Below, piece after piece: positions 1 through 9,900 of a DNA stretch of 31,089 bases; position 1 is the first letter of the stretch, and each line of letters starts with the position of its first letter. This stretch comes from Cruorifilaria tuberocauda (lineage: Eukaryota; Nematoda; Chromadorea; Rhabditida; Onchocercidae), in contig JABVXU010000620.1 in the NCBI GenBank assembly GCA_013365365.1, positions 1 to 31,089 of the forward strand. The letters run 5' to 3'. Both the position numbers and the translations under genes were made by a program. The notes under the pieces are model-generated. The model made no database searches. It was not told the DNA's origin and saw nothing but the letters and a program-made list of their open reading frames with translations.

Positions 1-1547
1 CGTGTTGCCGTCGTATATCGCACAAGTAACCGTAAGTGAATAAGAATTTCGTATAAAATGAATATTCATAAATTTCTTGTCGTAGAAATTAAATATGAAA
101 TCATTCATTTCTTATCTATTTCCCTATCACTTTTAAACTTATCAACGTTTTGCAATTATATCCCATAGCAGAAATCAAATTGTAACAGAAAAAATTTGCA
201 TAAACCATTTTTGTGACAACTGTTGTTAATCCTTTGGTCTGTTATTAATCCTTCGATATGTTACAGTCAGAGATGCTACAATAACGCCTTACAGTATCTA
301 TAGGTATTACTATCTAAAAATCATCAGATATATAAAAGAATCATTTCGAACTATTACAGGTATCGAATGCGCCAATACAAGCAGGGCTAGTCGACCAATT
401 CACGCAGAATTCTGCAATACATTTAAGGTCAGGTGAAAAAAGTCATAACGCGGAATCTTTAGATAGTTCAGGAAAGAGAAGTGGAAATGAAATAATGACT
501 ATAGTTAATGAAGCAAATGAAAAATTGTTCAAATGTGACGTATGCAGTAAGCAATTTCGACGTTCGTACGATCTGCGAATTCATGAGAGAATACATACGA
601 ACGAAAGAAAATTCCAATGTGACGTATGCGATAAAGCATTCACACAACGTCAAAATCTACAGAAACACAAATTCACGCATATTAACGAAGCAACACTAGA
701 GTGTGATGTATGTAGTAAACGATTCCGATATCCAGATAGTCTGCGATTTCATAAAAAAATGCATACGGGTGAAAAACAATACAAATGCGACATATGCGAT
801 AAGCGATTCTGGAAGCCCAGCGGTCTGCGATATCATGAAAAAATACATACGGGCGAAAGAGATTTCAAGTGCGAAATATGTAATAAAACATTCGTGCGGA
901 GCGGTCATCTATTGAGGCACAAATTGACGCACGGAACGGAACGACCATTCCAATGTGACGTATGTGGTAAGCAATTTAAACGTTTGGACGTTTTGCAAAC
1001 GCATATGAAATTGCATACGGGAGAACGAAAGTTTCAGTGTGACGTATGCAATAAATCATTCGTACAACGTATAAATCTTCAGACGCATAAATTGACGCAT
1101 GAGAAGGAACAACCATTCAAATGTGACGCATGCGGTAAACAATTCACACAAGCGAAAAGTTTGCTAATACATAAGAACAAACATGCACGTTTAAAAGAAT
1201 TCCAATGTGACATATGCGATAAATACTATGGATGTTCGAGTGATTTGCGATTTCATAAGCGAATTCATACAGGTGAAAAAGATCACAAATGTGTTGTGTG
1301 TTGCAAAGCATTTGCATACCGTAAAAATCTGCTTGCGCACGAAAGAACTCATAGGAAGGAACGTCGATTCAATAGTAATGAATACGATCGAATATTCACT
1401 CGAAATTCTGATTTGAAAAAACACAGGAAGAAGCATGAAGGTCCTGAAAAACTGTTTTCAATGGTTACTCCCTCAATACCTGTGATGGAAGATGTCGTTG
1501 CCACGAATGCATTGATACAGCAAATAATTTCATCCGTAGGATTATGA
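1..1547 (+). CDS. Multi-finger C2H2 zinc-finger protein, 5' partial, two exons visible
   Basis: Probable nuclear sequence-specific DNA-binding protein. Exon 1 (partial) ends at 31 before a GTAAGT donor; the next exon runs from 360 (after ATTACAG) to the TGA at 1545-1547. The two join in phase 0 and the frame stays open upstream of the ATG at 495, so that ATG is internal and the true start lies outside the window. Numbering from that ATG (350 residues), ten intact C-x2-C-x12-H-x3-H fingers fill residues about 12-286 at a strict 28-residue period. An eleventh (292-314) keeps its histidines but has Ser294 and Tyr297 where the cysteines should be. Several linkers are the classical TGEK/TGER type (after fingers 3, 4, 6 and 9); others have diverged (TNERK, EKEQP, ARLKE). 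A 36-residue tail without fingers follows. No KRAB, BTB or ZAD domain is seen, but the N terminus is missing. The target is unknown and I assign no orthologue. Confidence 0.93.
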
Positions 1548-1805
1548 ATTATATTATTTTGTTACTTATGTTTCATATTGGTGATGAAATTGAAAGTGAT
1601 TATAATTACATAATGTTAATTTTATATTTCCTCTTCATTATGTAAAATTTTAATCCATTTTGTCTGATCGATTGCCACAGTTTTTCAGCTGTAATTGGTT
1701 CCACATTTCCAACAGGAATCCTTCATTTTTATTCCGTCTCAATTTTCGTTGCTTCCAACAGAATGAATAAGGCTTAAAACAAATGATGAATGGTATTGTA
1801 TACAA

Positions 1806-1811
1806 AATAAA
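1806..1811 (+). promoter_or_regulatory. Candidate polyadenylation signal of the zinc-finger gene
   Basis: A canonical AATAAA lies 259 nt after the zinc-finger stop codon on the same strand. It is the best-placed signal I see, but in DNA this AT-rich the hexamer also arises by chance. Confidence 0.4.
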
Positions 1812-2851
1812 TAATGCAATAGGCAAGAGATTGATGGATTGAGAGAATTTCTAAATGAAGGTTTTATGATTTTGGGATAAGTTGAAATTTGAAGAAATTG
1901 CAAAGTTAAATTTGAAGAAATTGATGAAGCACGTGAAATCCACGACGTAAGAAATTTACAGGTATTAATGAAACAAGTGGAGCATAGTACGTGATAGGAA
2001 ACTTAGCTAATCTGGACAAATGAAGATTAACGGAGTTTTTGGAAGTTTTTTTTCTTATTTTTTCATATCAGCTAGTCATATTGTTATTGTTTATTCCTAT
2101 TTCATCATATCACGCAAGTGTCGTTTGTTTTCTGTCCAGTAGCTAAGAATAACTATCATTTAATTTAACATGAACTAGTTCTTTATTGTTTGAGATATGT
2201 CAATCAAAAGACGTACGTTTACGTCAGATCGTGATGTGTTGTCAGGATAAATGGAAATTATACAGTTTTTCACTTAACAGATATAATATAATTCTGTTGA
2301 TTGTATGTTACGACTAAATTATGGCATAATGCTCCTTCGTTTCCACGTTTCACATTTTCACGTTTCCACGTTTTGTACATTTTATTATTCTCATCTTATT
2401 ATTTATTACTTTTTTGTGATCATTGAGAGTTTTGAACATGCGGAACTATTAATATAGCATAAGTGTAAGTAATGGATATTGTAAAATGCTTGCAATCTTA
2501 TGTTAATACGTTAATACTTACTTATTTGTTACGGTTTAAACCATTGCTTAATGTTGTTATTAACCTGAGAGTAATTTGAATATACAAGATTCTTTAGAAT
2601 TCCAGTTTATGAATTTTATGGATAATTACTGAAAGATTTTAGATAATGCTAAAATATCTTTTGTGATATGCTATAATTTGCTTAAATTATCAAATTTTTT
2701 AACTTGCTTTGTTAATTATTTTGAGTAGTATTTACTAATAACTTTAACAGTTTCAGGTTTTATTCTTTCAGTAAAATGATATAATTTGTCTATAATAATT
2801 CGTTTTCCAAATTTATTCATTTTTAGCATTGTTCACATCTAAATATTTTAC

Positions 2852-2857
2852 TTTATT
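2852..2857 (-). promoter_or_regulatory. Candidate polyadenylation signal of the ShKT gene
   Basis: AATAAA on the minus strand, 172 nt beyond the predicted stop at 3029. A second copy lies at 2812-2817. Either could serve; position is the only evidence. Confidence 0.35.
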
Positions 2858-3028
2858 TCCTTTAAAAAGCTTATTTTAAATTTGAAATCGTTATTTCAAT
2901 TTCATTGCGTAATACAGCGTTGGAACATATCATAATTGAAACATATCATAATAAACATTCGGTATATTATTTCTGATAAGTTATACTTATCACTATTATA
3001 TTTTCTTTCCTTAGCGTTATCATCGTTT

Positions 3029-5244
3029 TTAGAAACAAAATTTACATGTTCGTGCACATTGTTGCTTCATAACATTAATATATAAGGGATTTTGGCATAA
3101 GTGCTGAAGAGATCCGCAATTGGACCGACCATCTGCGCCAATTCGATCAAAACAACCTGTTATGATAAATGATTATTTATTAGGATGTAAAATTGTAGAA
3201 CTAACAGAAATACTTTTTCAGAATGGTAAGTTTTATTTTATTTTTCAATGATAATTTAAATACAAGTGATTATTTAAAAATCATTGAATTAATTAATATC
3301 GTTATTCAACCATTAATAATTATGATTATTATGATTTTTATTTGTGTGATTGCAATGCTTGCAACATATTTTGAAAATGAAACTTACTTGGCATTGTTGG
3401 CTGTATTGCAGTAGTATCACCTGAACAACGATTACAGGTACGTGAGCATAACTTTGTCATTAAATTGTAATATATGGAATTGTTACAGAGATATGCTCGT
3501 GATGGACATTCACTTAAACGACCTGGTATATTATAATCTGTGCATGTTGCTGTTGCTGAAAACTTAAACTTTAATATTAGATTGAAATTTGTAAGTCGAA
3601 ATTAGCGATATCAATTATATTAGTTCTTATTGTTTGAAAACTTATACTTTAACATTAGATTGAAAACTATTAAAATTTATCAGTCAAAATATATCAATTT
3701 TATCAGTACAATAATACTGCTTGATAGCTAACTGTTCATACTTTATTTTCATTTTATCTCACTTTTCACTATTTTATTTTCACTTCACCAGCATTAGCTT
3801 ATTGCTTCACATTTAAGCTATAAATCCATCTGATAAGGCTTACTGGAGGATAAGTGATAAGTGACTTACTGATAAGGCTTTATAAGTTCTTCAAATTGTT
3901 CACATGCATGCCTATTTTTTCACTGAATTCTCATTATTTAATTTCCCAAATTACCGTTCTCAAGTTTCAAATCCATCTGATAAGGCTTATTTATAAGTTC
4001 TTCAAATTATTCGCCTCTATGTTTATTTCTTTATAAATTATTTTATAGGAAAAATTATCCATATTTATAATAACTGTGCTAGTGATAGTAAATTTGGTAC
4101 AAAGAAAAAAACCACAAGTATATCAAAATTATAATCACTTATCACTTACAATATTCAACTGATAAAATCATTATTTCACTGATACTAGCATTTATTTTAT
4201 CATTATTTTCTAGCAAAAAATTATTCATATCTGTAATAACTGTGCTTAGATAGTAAATTTGATACCAAGAAAAAGAATTGCGATAAAACAAAAGCATACC
4301 TTGTGTAGTGGTGGTTACCAGTAAATTTAAACAATTATCAAATATGCATATTAAATTATGATCACATGCTCCATTAAAACAAGCTGTAAGATTTGAAAAC
4401 TTTTTAAAGCTTATTTCATTTGAAATTTATTAAAATATCAACTTGCTAAAAGCAAATAAAAAAACGAAATCAAACATATCCAAATAAACTTGACCACTAA
4501 ATGAACTTTTCAATTTTTTTTTGTGATCTTCATTACTCTTGTTCATCTCATTGACCTCATTAACCTTCGCTCTAAATTACAAATTAATTAAATGTATCAA
4601 ATAAATTTAATCGTCGAATGATTTTTCAATTTTTTTTGTGATCTTCATTACTCTTGTTTACCTCATTGACCTCATTAACCTTCGCTTTAAATTACAAATT
4701 AATTAAATATATCAAATAAATTTGATCACGGAATGTTTGTCAAATTTTTATTTCCATTTGCTTTATTAATCTCTACTTTAAATTAAAAATAACTTTTTCT
4801 TTTATGCTCATTACTCTCATTTGCCTCATTAACCTTTACTTTAAATTACAAATTAATTAAATATACATCTCCCCCATTAATGCAATTAGTTATTTATTCG
4901 TTGATTTTCATGATTTGTAGTTTGGTTTTTTTTTTTTTAAATCAAATATCATGAACATAGATACGTCCATAAACTGGATAGCATCCTTTCCGGTAGCACA
5001 GTTCATTTTTGTAGCATCCATTTGATGTGCCATCTATACAGTCTAAATTAGAATGGAATGAAATTTAAATCAAACAGAAAATTATGAATATCTAATTTCC
5101 AGAAAAATTTTACTCTAACAAATATCACAGCCTATATCGATTACTACCAAAATAATTACTAATCGCAAAATTAATTAATTAACCTGATTTTAAACTTCCA
5201 ATAAGCATGAAAGTAACGATAACAATGTAATATACAATAGCCAT
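3029..5244 (-). CDS. Secreted cysteine-rich protein with two ShKT domains, five exons, 172 aa predicted
   Basis: Probable secreted disulfide-rich protein. Exons, in order: 5244-5184, 5042-4965, 4383-4300, 3555-3388, 3156-3029. All four introns are phase 1 and the total is exactly 173 codons with a TAA stop. Donors include GTAAGT and GTATGC; acceptors include TTTTCAG, TTACAG and AACAG. Exon 1 encodes a hydrophobic signal peptide (residues 1-20). Exons 2 and 3 each encode a four-cysteine module (Cys22, 30, 36, 41; Cys48, 53, 59, 64) sharing C-x5-C-x4-C. A Thr-rich linker (70-78) leads to ShKT domain 1 in exon 4 (Cys79, 91, 98, 111, 115, 118) and domain 2 in exon 5 (Cys132, 144, 151, 164, 168, 171). 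Cysteine spacing is identical in both, and both end in the family's RTC-x2-C motif. ShKT domains occur in nematode secreted proteins, often fused to enzymes; no enzyme domain is present here. The Lys-Tyr pair of channel-blocking sea-anemone peptides is not evident, so toxicity is not implied. A TTCCTATCAG acceptor 35 nt before the ATG could be a spliced-leader site. The exon 2 donor (GTATCT) is the least certain junction. Confidence 0.85.
3556..4299 (-). repeat. Intron 3 of the ShKT gene with diverged direct repeats
   Basis: Three repeat pairs are visible: about 62 bp at 4049-4110 and 4214-4275 (shared TAATAACTGTGCT core); about 31 bp at 3556-3587 and 3636-3667 (GAAAACTTA...TTAGATTGAAA); and AAATCCATCTGATAAGGCTT at about 3822 and 3969. 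Each pair is direct and diverged. Confidence 0.75.
4505..4866. repeat. Tandem repeat, about 115 bp unit, in intron 2 of the ShKT gene
   Basis: Two nearly identical units (from about 4505 and about 4621) share GTGATCTTCATTACTCTTGT, ACCTCATTAACCTTCGCT and TAAATTACAAATTAATTAAAT. Two shorter, more diverged units follow up to about 4866. The repeat lies wholly inside the intron at 4384-4964 and does not touch splice sites. Confidence 0.9.
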
Positions 5245-5667
5245 TTAATCGTTGATAGTTTAACAGATGCTAATGAGAACTGATAGGAATTAATTGGACT
5301 TTTATCACGAACTTAATGATCAGAACATTCAGTACATATATAAATAAGTAAATATAAAACTGTCAACAATTTTCAATAACAAGGTGAGAATGAACTTTTC
5401 GCATATTATATTATTATATCAGGAGAAGTGTTGTTTTATAAGTTATATTAGTGTGAAATATATTTGCTTATGCATTCATGTGATACTATTACTATTCAGT
5501 ATTAGATATTGAAAAAACTAAATGATACGAAAATTATTCTGAAATTACGATAAAACAAATATGCAATATTGAAATAAATTTAATCAAACAACCTAAACAA
5601 ATATATTTTTAGCTATTTTTCGATATTTTATGATCTATTAGTTCAGCAGTTATCAATCAACCAATAA

Positions 5668-5850
<183 letters not shown>

Positions 5851-6284
5851 TAATGGTCTAAGTTGTACTGATATAATAGTAAATGATATGATTTATGGGT
5901 TGATCGTACAATACTGTTAATCAAATTGAATTGCATAATTTCAAATATGTATTTGACAAAACAGTGGCGTCAGATGAAGAGCAACTGACCTCTTAACAAT
6001 TCATAATATCTTTATCTTTCATCCTCTCAAATCTTTCACTCTTTCCAATGATCATAAGAATAACTTAAAAAAGAGTTCCTTTACTTTCTAACAACTTTTT
6101 CGCTGTTCTTACCTTCTTTCATTTTTATGCCAAAGTAGAAATAATAGAAATTTATCAGTACTTCATAAAATATCATCACATTTTTGTTTTTTTTTCTTTT
6201 CCCGCTTTTACACAAAAAGTCACATTATAGAACGATAAGAATAGAGTCTTCGATGCGGACTGACGTATACAAAGGAAATGTACA

Positions 6285-6430
6285 AAATATTATAATTACA
6301 ATTACTATTGCTAACAATAACAATAGTGATATGGGAATGATAATAATTAATATCAATAGAAACAATAATAACAAATAATACCAATGGCTAACATAATCAA
6401 TAGTAATAATAACAATAATAATAATCACAG
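6285..6430. repeat. Imperfect AAT/AAC trinucleotide-rich tract
   Basis: Runs of AATAATAACAATAAT and related triplets, interrupted. The open frames on both strands here consist mostly of Asn or Ile/Leu and have no splice or codon support. Confidence 0.8.
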
Positions 6431-6772
6431 ACAACGACGCCATCGGTCAATAAATGAAAGAAGATTAAATTTGCAATAATCAAAAAATTATATAGATTGT
6501 AACAAATAAACAATCGGAGCAATGATTGTTGGTGTAAACTTACATGATTTAACATAATCAGTTAGAAATTTCTTTCTCTTCAAAGCTTTTTGAAAAATTA
6601 GATCAAAAAAGGATCAACTTTGAGCAAATTTACGGAAATATTTCCATAAATCAAATTATCAAATTCAAAAAGATCTTTAATTGTATCCTAGCAGCAACAC
6701 ATCTTAATATAATAAAAACATCTTAAATATTCTACAAATTCTAGTATTATAAAATACACAACAAAAATATTA

Positions 6773-6778
6773 TTTATT
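6773..6778 (-). promoter_or_regulatory. Candidate polyadenylation signal of the OSBP-type gene
   Basis: AATAAA on the minus strand, 183 nt beyond the TAA stop at 6961-6963. It is the first canonical hexamer downstream of the stop. Confidence 0.45.
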
Positions 6779-6960
6779 ACAACTTTAAAATGAATCTAAT
6801 GAATAGTGCTCCCCGAAAGGGAAAGTTCCTCAAATAAAAAAGGTGACTATATCGTTGTACCCGCAGTCATATCACACACCAAAACAAAAAGAGTGCGAAA
6901 TGTCGGAATATTAAAAAAACAACAAATTGAAATAAAACAAATATTTATAAGAGGAAGTAT

Positions 6961-9900
6961 TTAAAAAATATTCGGACATTTGGACCAGTCACCAATTTTC
7001 TTCTTTTCCCAATATTCACCGGTAAATATATGAATCAAAGCACCCGTTTTTTCATGTTCACCTTTTATAAACCACAGTGGCTTATATTCTTCAAATGGTT
7101 CGCCTGAAGCAAATTTTAACTGAATTCCATTATTCATTTGAAGTTTCACAGTGAAAAAAACGCAAGTTGACGAAAAATATTATTTTATGATGAATATCAG
7201 TTGAAATAAAAAGATAACTGAGAAATAGATAATTTAATAAAAAGATAATTTAGAAATAGATAATAGATAAAAAGATAATTTGGAAATAAAAAAAGATAAA
7301 GGAAAACAAAAGCTCGTAAGAAATACCTGTTGCATACACAAACAAGAGAGGTATCACGTTTTAAATAGTCTGTAATACTCAAGTGATAGGAAATACCTTT
7401 TTGCAATGCTCTTTCTTCTAAAAGTTCTCGCTGTCGACGTACAGCACGTTGCTTCTCCTCAATTTTCACTTTCAGTTCATTTGCTTCATTCCATTTTCCT
7501 TCTTCCATTAGCCGTTGATCAGGACGAAGTCGGGAATCTGTTGGAGCCACACCTTCTTCTGGTTCATTTAATTCAATCGCCAACTTTGTGAAGTAATACA
7601 TCTTCTCACCATTTTCCCTGTAATTATAGACATTTTTGGAGATAAAAGATAAAAAACAAGAGTAAAAGCTTTAAAATTGTGAAAGTCAGAAATTAATTTC
7701 AAATCATTAGTCCAAAAAATACTGCGGTATTTTCATTAAATATTAGAGGAACACGTTACTTTATTGTCAGAATTATGACTTTTTGCACTTTACAATGCAT
7801 GCTTTGAAAACAGTTCCATTTTGAAACAATGAAATTAAAAATGGAAAGCCTTGAGGCAACATACACTGGTGAATTGATTGTCCAAATACGAATTGGTTCA
7901 TCTGTTTCAAAGCGTGCATTCTCACCAGTGTTAACTTCATTTGTAACCTTAAGAATATCCAAATGGCTATCCCAAATACCCTGGATAAGCCAATGAACTT
8001 TTCCAACTGGATCTTTCACGAAACCAGCTATCTTCAACAATAGTTCAGTAAATTTAACCATAAAATCTTCATGAAATTAATGAAGCAAGAATAACTGTGT
8101 AATATCAGAAACTACATCTTTTCCTAAATCAAAAATTTGGATCTTATTATACTGTGAGTTAAGAAAGCGGAACTCGAAAATCCATTTCGTCTTTACCGGA
8201 AGAACTCAGTGAATTATGCTGAAAAACTTTAAAGACTATTAACCTTTCGCGGAGGTTCACGAGAGAAATAGCTGTAAGGATGGAATTTCACAATACATTT
8301 GTCACCAGTTTTGTGATTTTCAACCAACATTTCACCATGATTATCTATCCACAGCTTGCCTACGATGATGTTATGAACTGTAGTAGTTACTTTCTTATAT
8401 GAATATTCATTTCCACTATCCAGGAACTGAAATAAAATCCAGAATTATACTAGACATCAATGTCAACGAATGATTAATTTTAAATTACTTATAAAGAACA
8501 ACCAACAATATATAACGAAAATTCTTTTATTATAAGAGAAAAAATCTTTCTAAAGAACCTTTCTAAGTCTCTCTAAGGAACGAAAATTCAGTACTTCTTA
8601 TTAGAAATTGATACCAATTAACCTTAACATACGTATGACCGGTAGGTGTTACCGACAAATACTTTCCACGAAAACGTGACGTCATTGAGAAATCTTGATG
8701 CATCGTCCATTTATGACCATCAGCATGATGTGCGGTTATTGGCGGATGATGGCTTACCTATAAATCATATCAAAAAGTATTGCATTTCAGAACTCATGTA
8801 AAACATATTCCGTTCTGATTTAAGCACATAAAACCTATCTACTCACCTGTTCAGCAAAAGAGCGCCAGCCAAGATCGTCAAACCGATCACATTCAAATGT
8901 TTCACCAAGTAAAGGATTGAAAGGTTTCGTTGTACGATAACCCGTAGTTGAGTATGCACTAATTGCAAATACCGCCACAAAACACATCTGCTCTAGCGAA
9001 TCCGTCTTTTCCGCTCCATCATCTAATAGGTACGAATATTCGAGATCTTCCGATATCCTTTGTAGCACAGAAAGCGGCTCGTTGAAATTTACCTATAACA
9101 GTGAGATGAAAAATGATCTATTTGTGTTACGCTTACAGAAATCTACCTAGGAATATAAAATTGTAACTGGAATTCAAAGAAGATAAAATTAAATAATTTT
9201 GAGCAATAAACGAATTGAGGAGGCGACGCAAATAAAAGCATAGACGATTTTGGTCATTAATTTATTTCAGAACGGATGCCTTCCTCTATAATCGTTATGA
9301 TCTCTTGGACATCAAAACAACTTTCTCGACAGTCCCAGCTCTTCAAGCAATCTATCAAATTTTGAAAAATAACATACAGGCATCGGGATTTTGGTTAATT
9401 CCTTGCCAATACAGTTGCGCACAATAGACCATAAACTAATGGAAGTTTGAGGTCTTTCGGGTATTTTGCTACGACGCCGTCGTGAATGCTGCGTAGTTGG
9501 AGTGTGACGGGTGAACTTTGTTTCAGACTGCAAAAAGTAAGTCATCGTACTTATAGATATATGATGGATTTCATCTTTCGCTATTTATGAACAAATTTTG
9601 CAATCCATACCTTACTTGATTTTGGACAAATAATTTCGGCATTAAATAATTTCGAATCTGTCACTTCACAAATAGATTCTGCCTGAGAAGAACTGGATTT
9701 CCTGAAATAAAAAAAAATAGTGAAATACGGAAAGAAGATAGAAACGGAAAAGTTAGTTACACGTTGCCTTTCAAACAACAATTTTTGGTATGTCTACAGC
9801 CGATGCGATTATACTAAATGTTGTACTACTCTCAGCTGAAAACTTCAAAATCCTAAATTTAAAAAAAAAAGTAAAATTTAAACCTCCCATCATGTGCATC

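Larger units (their letters stand above)
1548..3028. other. Intergenic region between convergent genes (3' flanks)
   Basis: This holds the 3' flanks of the zinc-finger gene and of the convergent ShKT gene. I find no exon with good splice sites. A short stretch at 1880-1935 contains an imperfect tandem copy of about 23 nt (GAAATTTGAAGAAATTG-like), and 2338-2375 has small TTCCACGTTT-type repeats. A minus-strand frame without stops at about 1670-1815 is probably chance within the 3' untranslated region. Confidence 0.6.

Noticed and set aside
468..1436. Several frames on both strands inside the zinc-finger exon
   Set aside because: They repeat at the 84-nt finger period and are shadows of the finger-coding frame.
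3223..3414. 63-codon + strand frame with a membrane-like segment, right after TTTTTCAG
   Set aside because: It lies across intron 4 and part of exon 4 of the minus-strand ShKT gene, begins with ATG directly followed by GTAAGT, and is rich in Ile from AT-rich codons. The antisense exon is far better supported.
6184..6443. Overlapping frames on both strands
   Set aside because: They are Asn-rich and Ile-rich translations of an imperfect AAT/AAC tract.
7406..7591. 61-codon + strand frame
   Set aside because: It is the antisense shadow of OSBP-type exon 13 (7617-7397).
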